Positions 1 through 6,012 of a DNA stretch of 30,148 bases are shown here, piece by piece. A model generated the notes under the pieces. The model saw nothing but the letters and a program-made list of their open reading frames with translations, was not told the DNA's origin and did no database searches. Made by a program: the position numbers and the translations under genes. The DNA is taken from positions 17,765 through 47,912 of the IMG/VR virus record IMGVR_UViG_3300030102_001157; one strand, written 5' to 3'. The first letter of the stretch is position 1. Every line of letters starts with the position of its first letter. This DNA comes from a virus.

Positions 1-2
1 AA

Positions 3-896
3 GGAACTCTACGGTCATTCAGCATAGGTGGACAAGCAATATCAAAGAAACAAAGGAAATCGGAGGAATACGGGGAATACAACGAGATTGATAGTCTTGA
101 ACTACATGAAGTAACAATCTGTGAAAAAGGAATAAACCCCGAAGCGAAATTCGACATATTAAAACACGAAAATGGAGGTGATAATTTGTCAGAAAAACTA
201 GAAAGTGCATTGGAGGAGTTGAATGGTCTGCTAAAGCAGGTTCAGGAAGCAACTGGTGCAACAATTGAAACAGAAAAAGTTGAAAAGGAAGAAATGGAAA
301 TGATGGAAGAAGAAAAGATGGAAGAAGAGGACAAAATGATGTCTGAGGAGAAGATGGATGAAGACGAGGATAAAATGTCTTACAAAGAAGATGAAGACAT
401 GGAATCTAAGGCTCTTGATGTTGACGCTCCTAGAGATGCTGGAAATGAGGCTGGCGAGAACGTTGTAGTAGCGGGTAGGCCAACTCCAAGACCAGCAGCA
501 TTAGGCAATGTAGCAAAAGGTCTAGATAACTCAGACTTTACTACTCTTGACCTCTCTGCCGAGAACGTTGAGAAAGCATACGAGCAGTATCGTGCTGAAC
601 AACTTGAGAAGTTGGCATACGACAACCTCTCAAAGCAGTTTGAGGCTAGGCTCGCTGAAGAGATGGAAATGAAGAAGTCTCTAGCAGAGAAAGCAGAGTA
701 CGATGCACACTCAGAGGTATCTGCTCTGAAACAAGAGTTTGCAGAACTACGCAAGGCTCTAACCGCAGAGAAGGATGAAATTCGCAAGGCTACATCAGTA
801 GCAATGGAACTACCTGAAGGTTTCCCAACCACACCTGATGCTGTGGCTGAGATGTCTTGGGGAGATATCCACAACCTTGCAAGGAGAGTGAACTAA
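3..896 (+). CDS. Prohead protease (S78-like) C-terminus fused to scaffold, 5' partial
   Basis: The reading frame is open from the left edge, with no start codon and no stop, straight into the scaffold coding region. The first ~54 visible residues match the C-terminal pattern of HK97-type prohead serine proteases (peptidase S78/U35): a leading segment LRSFSIGG, then an acidic linker, then IDSLELHEVT followed by INPEA. In the family this reads roughly 'LrgfSiGf ... I..leLyEvSlv..PaNPEA'. These enzymes cleave scaffold and capsid precursors inside the prohead. The catalytic His and most of the enzyme lie upstream of the window. The fusion of protease to scaffold with a nested scaffold-only product resembles lambda C/Nu3 and the herpesvirus protease/scaffold. 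What is seen: the continuous frame and the motif. Inferred: that the fused product is made. Confidence 0.78.
   Translation, partial: GTLRSFSIGGQAISKKQRKSEEYGEYNEIDSLELHEVTICEKGINPEAKFDILKHENGGDNLSEKLESALEELNGLLKQVQEATGATIETEKVEKEEMEMMEEEKMEEEDKMMSEEKMDEDEDKMSYKEDEDMESKALDVDAPRDAGNEAGENVVVAGRPTPRPAALGNVAKGLDNSDFTTLDLSAENVEKAYEQYRAEQLEKLAYDNLSKQFEARLAEEMEMKKSLAEKAEYDAHSEVSALKQEFAELRKALTAEKDEIRKATSVAMELPEGFPTTPDAVAEMSWGDIHNLARRVN
174..182 (+). promoter_or_regulatory. Perfect Shine-Dalgarno site for internal scaffold start
   Basis: GGAGGTGAT is fully complementary to the conserved 3' end of 16S rRNA and ends 3 nt before the TTG codon at 186. It lies inside the open protease frame, so it supports internal initiation of a separate scaffold protein. 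Confidence 0.75.
186..896 (+). CDS. Capsid scaffolding protein, internal in-frame start
   Basis: A 236-residue product starts at TTG 186, chosen because a perfect GGAGGTGAT site sits just upstream. Residues ~1-25 look helical. Residues ~28-75 are an extreme Glu/Asp/Lys/Met tract (EEEK, MEEED and MDEDED blocks). After a Pro/Gly/Ala-rich linker (~80-110), residues ~120-212 form a charged, heptad-like helix expected to be coiled coil, and the end (PEGFPTTPDAVAEMSWGDIH) is a short compact tail. High helix content, strong acidity and position directly before the major capsid gene are typical of scaffolds. In the family, the scaffold guides capsid polymerisation and is then degraded by the protease. 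It shares its reading frame and C-terminus with the protease fusion. There is no clear sequence homologue; the function rests on position and composition. Confidence 0.75.
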   Translation: MSEKLESALEELNGLLKQVQEATGATIETEKVEKEEMEMMEEEKMEEEDKMMSEEKMDEDEDKMSYKEDEDMESKALDVDAPRDAGNEAGENVVVAGRPTPRPAALGNVAKGLDNSDFTTLDLSAENVEKAYEQYRAEQLEKLAYDNLSKQFEARLAEEMEMKKSLAEKAEYDAHSEVSALKQEFAELRKALTAEKDEIRKATSVAMELPEGFPTTPDAVAEMSWGDIHNLARRVN

Positions 897-897
897 G

Positions 898-2289
898 ATG
901 AGTGCATACATTAACACATTGAAAGACCTAGAAGCAGCCACTTACGGTTACGCTGGCGCACAGGGCAATGCCCTTTTGAAGTCGTCAGGTGTTGTCGGTG
1001 GTTTCGGAACGCCCCATGACGCAGCAAGCAACCCGTTTACGGCATCTGCTGCTGGTTTGGGAGACCTCTACAACGTTCTTTACGGACAGAAAGTTTGGTC
1101 AATGCTTAACCAAGAGGTTAACGCTTTGTCTATGCTTGCAAAGAGGCCATACACATCTAGCGGTTGGAGAGTTCTAAAGAGCCGACCTGCTGGTGGAAGT
1201 GGAAGTGCATTCGGTATTGGAAGCACTGACCCCGGTACTGACACTGCTGACCTATCAGGTATCAGACCTGACAGAATTGGTGGTGTTGCAGAGAACGCAA
1301 CTCTTGGTGGAGATTCTTCATTCAGAGCATTGTCTCCTGAGTACACCAAACTATACGTCAGCCCAAAGACTGTTGCTCACTTGTTTGAGTTCTCAGAACT
1401 TGGTATGGAACTTGCTGCTATCGATGATGGTGTAGGTGACATTCGTGCTATCGTTAGAGAGGACATGGGTAAGCACCACGCTGAAGTTCAGCAGAAGATG
1501 CTACTAATGCCACTTGAGCAATACGATGCTGGTTTCGCTGACATCGACAGGAACTACACTTCTCTAATGAAGATAGTTTCGTCTGCTGCTGAGATTGCTG
1601 CAATGTATAACGACAACCTACTAGACACTGCTAAGGAAGACGCAGGTACGGATGCAGTTGTTGATGATGTTGTAAGGCTATTCGGTACTGCCCGAACTGT
1701 CAACATCACTGGTTCGCATGGTAGCAACGAGGCAGCAGTAGGTGTTGCTTCCTTCTTGGATGCAGAGGTTGACTTCGGTGCAGGATATGCTTCGGGTAAC
1801 GCTAGGGTTCTAACTCTAAGCCTACTTAATGACATGATTCGCAGAATCCGTCAGAATGGTGGAAACCCGAAAGTCATACTAACTGGATATGACACGGTAC
1901 AGGCTATCGCTGACCTATTGCAGAGCCAAGAGAGGTTCATGGACAGGAAGGAGATTGTTCCAACCCACAACGGAGTTCGTGGAGTCAAGGGACAGGAAGT
2001 TGGTTTCAGAGTTGCAACATACTACGACATACCAATTATCCCAACCAAGGACATGCCTTCCACTGGTGCAAACACAACCAACGAGTTGAGTGACATACTT
2101 CTGCTAGACACAGACCATCTGTGGCTATCAGTCATGAAGCCTACACAATACTTTGAGGATGGTATCACTAGTGGAAACCCATTCGGTGTTGGCAAACTTG
2201 GAAACCAAGGAATGTATCGAACTATGGGAGAAACCGGATGTTCGTTCTTCAAGGCCCAAGGTAAAATCACCAACATCAAGAGTGCTTGA
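898..2289 (+). CDS. Major capsid protein, HK97 fold
   Basis: A 463-residue protein, starting at ATG 898 with AAGGAG at 881-886, one base after the scaffold stop. The N-terminus is Gly/Ala-rich and extended. Residues ~148-205 (YVSPKTVAHLFEFSELGMEL, then IVREDMGKHHAEVQQKML) look like the strand plus long spine helix of the HK97 P-domain. Near the C-terminus, DIPIIPTKDMP (~378-388) and ILLLDTDHLWLSV followed by PTQYFED (~400-421) match the A/P-domain ending common to HK97-fold capsid proteins of phages and archaeal tailed viruses. Residues ~208-325 contain a less conserved Ala/Asp-rich stretch that may be a surface insertion. There is no N-terminal delta domain, consistent with a separate scaffold. 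The protein assembles the icosahedral shell. Codon use is very regular (GGT, GCT, GAC, AAG), as expected of a highly expressed gene. Confidence 0.85.
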   Translation: MSAYINTLKDLEAATYGYAGAQGNALLKSSGVVGGFGTPHDAASNPFTASAAGLGDLYNVLYGQKVWSMLNQEVNALSMLAKRPYTSSGWRVLKSRPAGGSGSAFGIGSTDPGTDTADLSGIRPDRIGGVAENATLGGDSSFRALSPEYTKLYVSPKTVAHLFEFSELGMELAAIDDGVGDIRAIVREDMGKHHAEVQQKMLLMPLEQYDAGFADIDRNYTSLMKIVSSAAEIAAMYNDNLLDTAKEDAGTDAVVDDVVRLFGTARTVNITGSHGSNEAAVGVASFLDAEVDFGAGYASGNARVLTLSLLNDMIRRIRQNGGNPKVILTGYDTVQAIADLLQSQERFMDRKEIVPTHNGVRGVKGQEVGFRVATYYDIPIIPTKDMPSTGANTTNELSDILLLDTDHLWLSVMKPTQYFEDGITSGNPFGVGKLGNQGMYRTMGETGCSFFKAQGKITNIKSA

Positions 2290-2318
2290 TTAAGATAACA
2301 ATTAAGTGATGACGTAAA

Positions 2319-2356
2319 GTAGTGGCCTCTGCCCGTAACAGGGCAGGGGTTACTAC
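2319..2356 (+). other. 16-bp mRNA hairpin after the major capsid gene
   Basis: Arms 2319-2334 (GTAGTGGCCTCTGCCC) and 2341-2356 (GGGCAGGGGTTACTAC) pair over 16 bp, with three G-U wobbles and a 6-nt loop GTAACA. It lies in the only gap longer than 60 nt in the head module. It is followed by an A-rich, not U-rich, stretch, so it is not a textbook intrinsic terminator. An mRNA 3'-end stabiliser or processing site for the abundant capsid transcript is an inference. Confidence 0.7.
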
Positions 2357-2380
2357 CAACAAAAAAATAAGGTGATTATG

Positions 2381-2869
2381 ATGGCGAATGTAAAGTTGAA
2401 AGAACACAGAGCAACAGGCCCACTTCTACTAAGAAGAGGCGGGGAATCGTATGCTCTAACAGCACAAGAAGACACGCATGTTCCATTGAGAATAGCGGCA
2501 GGAATGCTCGGAGATGAAGGTCTCCTAGTTGAGTTCAATGCAGGAGATGAGAAAGACGTTCTAAATGCAAACGACAGAACTCTAGAACTACTAAGAGAAG
2601 AGTTCGGCTTAGAGGGTGACGCTAAAGCAATTCACGCAGCAATGTTCCCAAAGAAATCACTAGCCGCTAAAGCGGTGAAGGCTGTGACACCAGCACCAAA
2701 AGAAGAGGTAAAGGTAGAAGAGCCAGCAGAGGAAGAGCCAGCAGAAGAGGCTCAGGATTATTCACTTCTCACAGTAAAACAACTGAAAGTTATACTGGAA
2801 GAGAAAGGACTTTCCACAGATGGAAAGAAAGCAGATTTGGTGGAGAGACTAAGTGCGGGGGATGAGTGA
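2381..2869 (+). CDS. SAP/HeH-domain protein following the capsid gene
   Basis: A 162-residue protein. Two upstream in-frame starts (GTG 2372, ATG 2378) are disfavoured because AAGGTGAT (2369-2376) must act as ribosome binding site; ATG 2381 has the best spacing. Residues ~1-60 are probably a small beta domain (PLLLRR, ALTAQED, LLVEFNAGD). Residues ~85-125 are Lys/Ala then Glu/Pro/Ala-rich, a flexible acidic linker. Residues ~127-160 fit a SAP/HeH/LEM-type helix-extended loop-helix (LLTVKQLKVILEEKGL, then GKKADLVERL), a small fold that often binds nucleic acid. Small proteins with such C-terminal domains are often encoded beside capsid genes in tailed viruses; their exact role is not well fixed. 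It could be an internal head or connector protein that contacts packaged DNA. Confidence 0.65.
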   Translation: MANVKLKEHRATGPLLLRRGGESYALTAQEDTHVPLRIAAGMLGDEGLLVEFNAGDEKDVLNANDRTLELLREEFGLEGDAKAIHAAMFPKKSLAAKAVKAVTPAPKEEVKVEEPAEEEPAEEAQDYSLLTVKQLKVILEEKGLSTDGKKADLVERLSAGDE

Positions 2870-3168
2870 TGGGAACTCCTACCTGTCAAACCAGTGGAGT
2901 TCTATCAACTTCAACAGTGGTTGCTGCACATCATTGTAAGATAATGAGTCTTCATGCAACATCAACTGCTAACGCACTATTCACTGTCAAGATTTGGGAC
3001 AGTAACAATTCAACAACTAGCGGAAAGAAGGAGGTAGCAAGACTGCAACTACATGCAGGTGGAACTGCTCAAACTATTGAGCAAGACCTACATGGTGTTC
3101 TAGTCGCTAATGGCATCTATGCACAGATAGCGACAGGAACTGGAACGATTTCAGTCAACTTTGCTTGA
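2869..3168 (+). CDS. Small beta-rich virion protein, possible capsid decoration
   Basis: A 99-residue protein. The start is ATG 2869, which shares its A with the TGA stop of the previous gene; a GTG three bases upstream is possible. It is rich in Thr, Ser, Ala and Val, lacks membrane segments and reads as alternating beta strands: KIMSLHATST, ALFTVKIWDS, EVARLQLHAGG, TIEQDLHGVLVANGIYAQIA, TISVNFA. The pattern 'polar strand ... HGV..ANGIY..I..GTGTI.V.F' recalls short beta-sandwich structural proteins found in many marine phages next to head or tail genes. A decoration role is inferred only from position after the capsid gene. Confidence 0.6.
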   Translation: MGTPTCQTSGVLSTSTVVAAHHCKIMSLHATSTANALFTVKIWDSNNSTTSGKKEVARLQLHAGGTAQTIEQDLHGVLVANGIYAQIATGTGTISVNFA

Positions 3169-3177
3169 GGTGCTTTC

Positions 3178-3603
3178 ATGCCAAGTATAGATACAGATAC
3201 CCGGCTAGTAATGACAGTTCTCTTCGTTGGTGCAATTAGTGGCATTAACGTCTACTTCTTTTCACAGTATGGTTCAACCTTCGTTAATGCATATGGTCCT
3301 TATCCTGTCGCTGTCATATTCGGTGTTTTGACAGTAGGTGGGATAATGATATTGAAGGCATTATTCGATTTGATACTAAACGACTACATTGAGGATTTCC
3401 TACTTCAGCGACAAATCAACGCTTATTGGAACAGAAAGGCAAGAGACGAGGACAACAGAAAGAGAGTGAGGGAATCCATGAGAAACTTCCAACAGCAGTT
3501 TGGAGTTCCTATGGTTTACGGAGACAATGTTCTACCTAATCTCCCACAGACCCAAGAGACACAAACTGTTAGTCCTACTTTCCTGACAGGTTTCAATGAG
3601 TGA
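3178..3603 (+). CDS. Membrane protein with two transmembrane helices
   Basis: A 141-residue protein. GAGGTG (3167-3172) overlaps the previous stop and lies 5 nt before ATG 3178. Residues ~10-30 (VMTVLFVGAISGINVYFF) and ~42-66 (YPVAVIFGVLTVGGIMILKALFDLIL) are clear transmembrane helices. They are followed by a strongly basic, amphipathic segment (~75-105, RQINAYWNRKARDEDNRKRVRESM) and a Gln/Thr/Pro-rich tail. The hairpin-like topology with a charged helix is not diagnostic. It sits directly upstream of another membrane protein and a GTPase, which suggests a membrane-linked function. Holin is possible in principle, but the position inside the head module and the long charged tail argue against it. 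Confidence 0.65.
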   Translation: MPSIDTDTRLVMTVLFVGAISGINVYFFSQYGSTFVNAYGPYPVAVIFGVLTVGGIMILKALFDLILNDYIEDFLLQRQINAYWNRKARDEDNRKRVRESMRNFQQQFGVPMVYGDNVLPNLPQTQETQTVSPTFLTGFNE

Positions 3604-3608
3604 TTAAT

Positions 3609-3830
3609 ATGGTTAGTGAAATCTTATTCGGGATGGATGAATCCACTCTCGCATATGATTTACAAAGGGCGCACTCTGCTGACGTTTGGTTTCTAAGAGC
3701 AAGGTTTTGGCTTTGGGGAACACTATCATCCATTGCTTGTTTCTTTCTAGGACATGCAGTTGCGGTGTTTGGAGTCAACCTGTTCTCAGGTGGATGGCAT
3801 GTACTAAGTTCCCTTTGGGGCGGTCATTGA
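3609..3830 (+). CDS. Small single-pass membrane protein
   Basis: A 73-residue protein starting at ATG 3609, with SD-like GAGTGAT at 3598-3604 overlapping the previous stop. An in-frame GTG at 3600 would add three residues. Residues ~1-28 are amphipathic (ESTLAYDLQRAHSADVWFLR). Residues ~30-56 (RFWLWGTLSSIACFFLGHAV, continuing AVFGVNLF) are strongly hydrophobic and likely span the membrane; the end is Gly/Trp/His-rich. Its function is not recognised. It is sandwiched between the two-helix membrane protein and the GTPase, so the three may form one unit. Confidence 0.5.
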   Translation: MVSEILFGMDESTLAYDLQRAHSADVWFLRARFWLWGTLSSIACFFLGHAVAVFGVNLFSGGWHVLSSLWGGH

Positions 3831-3884
3831 CTTCTCAACCATTTTAATGCTCTTCGACATCCGACTCACTGACGAGGTGATAGT

Positions 3885-4556
3885 GTGTCGGTAATGGCAG
3901 GTTTCGCAATACTTATTGTAGAAGCAATGAACAAGTTGTATAATCGTCTTCATGCTATCAATTTCGGTATTTATGGAGCAAGCAAAGCAGGTAAAACCAC
4001 ACTACACAAGCAACTGACTACTAGAGGAGAAGTTCCTGAAATACAGAAAAGAACAGTAGGTAGACATAGAGCGACTAGAAAGTTCGTGAAGATAGATGGT
4101 GATGCACATACTGTAAAGACAGCAGACATTGGTGGGCAGACAGTATATTGGGGTGAATGGGTCAAAGACATGCGTAGTAGACATGTCAAGTATGTCATAT
4201 TCATGTTTGATGATAGGCATCTTAGTAAGCACTACGATATCGAGCAACAACTCTGCTGGACATTCCTAGTAGATACAATCTGCAATAAATACTGGGAAAC
4301 TGGTGGTAGAAAAAAGAAGAAGCAAGACCATGACTTTCCTTTGGCAGTTGGTCTTTGGGCAAACAAGTATGACTTATGGAAAGACAAATACCCATTCAAC
4401 GGAAAAATCGAAGACCATCCTATCTTTGAATCATTCAAGCCGGGACTTCAGAAACTAAATGATGCAGGTATTCCTTGTCACAAATATATCGTCAGTGCCA
4501 AGTCTGATTCTGAGATGGTATACCGAGGAGTCCTAACAATGATAAAAGACTACTAG
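3885..4556 (+). CDS. Arf/Ras-like small GTPase with hydrophobic N-terminal helix
   Basis: A 223-residue protein. The start is GTG 3885, with GAGGTGAT at 3874-3881; ATG 3894 is an alternative. The GTPase motifs are in order: G1/P-loop GASKAGKTT (31-39), candidate G2 threonine at T57 (RTVGR), G3 DIGGQ (81-85), G4 NKYD (160-163) and G5 SAK (204-206). DxGGQ in G3 is the hallmark of the Arf and G-alpha branches, and the P-loop context (GKTTLHKQL) also resembles Arf (GKTTLLKQL). Residues ~1-22 form a hydrophobic or amphipathic helix placed where Arf proteins carry their membrane-binding helix. A basic insert (RKKKK, 142-146) lies between G3 and G4. In the family such proteins are GTP-dependent switches. 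No GAP or exchange factor is visible. It follows two membrane proteins. Nucleotide binding is well supported; the viral role is unknown. Confidence 0.85.
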   Translation: MSVMAGFAILIVEAMNKLYNRLHAINFGIYGASKAGKTTLHKQLTTRGEVPEIQKRTVGRHRATRKFVKIDGDAHTVKTADIGGQTVYWGEWVKDMRSRHVKYVIFMFDDRHLSKHYDIEQQLCWTFLVDTICNKYWETGGRKKKKQDHDFPLAVGLWANKYDLWKDKYPFNGKIEDHPIFESFKPGLQKLNDAGIPCHKYIVSAKSDSEMVYRGVLTMIKDY

Positions 4557-4571
4557 TTAGTCAGGGTAGAC

Positions 4572-4590
4572 AGGCTCATGGCGTGAGCCT
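4572..4590 (+). other. Short perfect hairpin upstream of the zinc-finger gene
   Basis: AGGCTCA (4572-4578) and TGAGCCT (4584-4590) form a perfect 7-bp stem with a 5-nt loop. The stem would bury GTG 4583, which is the far-upstream in-frame start of the next gene, and leaves AAAAGGAG (4594-4601) and ATG 4613 free. No U-tract follows. Confidence 0.5.
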
Positions 4591-4612
4591 ATCAAAAGGA
4601 GTTGAAAAAAGA

Positions 4613-5305
4613 ATGGCAATGCAACAATTTCAGCCTCCAAGTCTTATTGGAGCAACGAATGCAACAGTCAATACAAATGGTATCAATCCCTTCTTAGACC
4701 GCTTTACTGCGGCTAGGGCGGCTGGTCCTGTAATGGCTTATGAATACAAGGCGATGAAGCCTAAGAAGCAACTGAAAGAGATAGTGAAGGTATTGAAACC
4801 TGAGAAGAAAACATTTCTCAAGATACCTTATGGTTTCAAGTACAACTACAAAGACAGATGTGTGATATGTGGAACACAGAAATTTTGGACAGCAGATGAT
4901 ACTAGGAGACCTCCACTTCCACTGCACAAGGTTCGCAAGGGATATCCAATGAGAGGGACTTACTGTGAGAAACATGCAGCGATACACATGCAGTATGAGA
5001 TGCTAGAGCAGCAGATACTAGCAGAAGAACATGGTCTTTCATTCAGTGCTTACATACCCTCTGCCAAGAGTCTGAATCCAGTTAATTTAGTGAAGTCAGG
5101 ACCACTTACCACTTTGAGGCAAGAGGACATCAATTCCCTTGCTTCTTTGGGTTGGAATATATCTCCTCCACAGAATGCTTCAGCATCTCCCGAAGAGCAG
5201 TTATATTCTCTCATGATTCAGCAATCAGCCATGTCAGAGAGAGTTAAGTCCTTATTGACGAAGGGTGTCGAAGTGCCTGTCGAGACAACGGAGAGTGAAG
5301 CATAA
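4613..5305 (+). CDS. Zinc-finger-like protein of unknown function
   Basis: A 230-residue protein from ATG 4613, which has AAAAGGAG at 4594-4601; a GTG at 4583 would add 10 residues but lies in a hairpin. The central part carries CVIC (residues ~83-86) and CEKH (~118-121) separated by 31 residues, a CxxC...CxxH arrangement that fits one zinc-binding site, with another His four residues later. The region before it is Lys-rich and may bind nucleic acid or protein (KPKKQLKEIVKVLKPEKK). After the site there is a helical stretch (MQYEMLEQQILAEEHGL) and a Ser/Pro-rich tail. No family is recognised. It is located between the GTPase and an orphan low-complexity protein, and overlaps the next start by 1 nt (TAATG). 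Confidence 0.65.
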   Translation: MAMQQFQPPSLIGATNATVNTNGINPFLDRFTAARAAGPVMAYEYKAMKPKKQLKEIVKVLKPEKKTFLKIPYGFKYNYKDRCVICGTQKFWTADDTRRPPLPLHKVRKGYPMRGTYCEKHAAIHMQYEMLEQQILAEEHGLSFSAYIPSAKSLNPVNLVKSGPLTTLRQEDINSLASLGWNISPPQNASASPEEQLYSLMIQQSAMSERVKSLLTKGVEVPVETTESEA

Positions 5306-5997
5306 TGGGACTATTCGGAACATCAAACTCAGCACTATCAACGCAAATGAACTCAATGAGCCAACAGAATTTCAAATCTGTCAACAACTTGTTGACGCTT
5401 CAAGAAAACCATGTGGAAGAGTTCTTCCAATATCACGGAGAACAATTCTTGAATGCCTTTGAGCAACTACTAGAGGATGTGACTACAAGAGTAGTCAGTC
5501 AGATGCTAGTCAAACTCAAGATGGTATCCAACAACAATGGAGACTTGGAGATACACCCTGACTCTCTAGCAGAGTTCACGACTATCACGCAAGAGAACAT
5601 AGACTTGGATATTGTCAATCTACTAGCGACTGCTGTTAACTCAGAAGTCATCATGCAGAGAAGAATGGCAAAACAACAGTATCTTGAATCTCAGGGTTTC
5701 ACTTCTCCTTCACAAACTGGCGGGGGTGGGATGCCAATGAATCCACAGGGACTAGACCCTTCACAAATACAGGGTGGTAACATGGCAGTTGGTATGAACA
5801 ACGCTATGATGCAACAGCAAATGGCATTCAACAACCAATCAGGATATCCTGTTCCTCCATCGGGTTATGACCAAATGAACAACCCGTATTGGATTGACCC
5901 TGCTACTGGTCAACCAACGTATACTCCACCACAAAGCGGTCTTGGTCTAGCACAAGGAATAGGTAAAGCCGTAGCATGGGCAAAGTGGTTGGCGTAG
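5305..5997 (+). CDS. Orphan virion-type protein with Gln/Asn/Met-rich tail
   Basis: A 230-residue protein that starts at ATG 5305, overlapping the previous stop. Residues ~1-125 look all-helical and moderately acidic (HVEEFFQYHGEQFLNAFEQL, IDLDIVNLLATAVNSEVIMQ). Residues ~135-215 are low complexity, rich in Gly, Met, Gln, Asn and Pro (GGGGMPMNPQGL, MMQQQMAFNNQSGYPVPPSG), and the C-terminus ends in a short hydrophobic helix (IGKAVAWAKWLA). I do not recognise it. A disordered Q/N-rich tail capped by an amphipathic helix would suit a multivalent internal head protein, but that is speculation. Confidence 0.55.
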   Translation: MGLFGTSNSALSTQMNSMSQQNFKSVNNLLTLQENHVEEFFQYHGEQFLNAFEQLLEDVTTRVVSQMLVKLKMVSNNNGDLEIHPDSLAEFTTITQENIDLDIVNLLATAVNSEVIMQRRMAKQQYLESQGFTSPSQTGGGGMPMNPQGLDPSQIQGGNMAVGMNNAMMQQQMAFNNQSGYPVPPSGYDQMNNPYWIDPATGQPTYTPPQSGLGLAQGIGKAVAWAKWLA

Positions 5998-6012
5998 GTT
6001 GGGGCTAGATGA

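Noticed and set aside
380-874. 164-residue open frame on the minus strand opposite the scaffold
   Set aside because: Shadow of the scaffold: Ser-rich composition arises from reversed Glu/Leu codons, and no start signal is seen.
2319-2356. Hairpin as a classical intrinsic terminator
   Set aside because: No U-tract follows; the downstream sequence is ACCAACAAAAAAATAA. Kept as an RNA hairpin of unknown role.
3178-3830. Holin pair
   Set aside because: Two small membrane proteins could suggest lysis, but they sit inside the head module, no endolysin is nearby, and the first has a long charged cytoplasmic-type segment.
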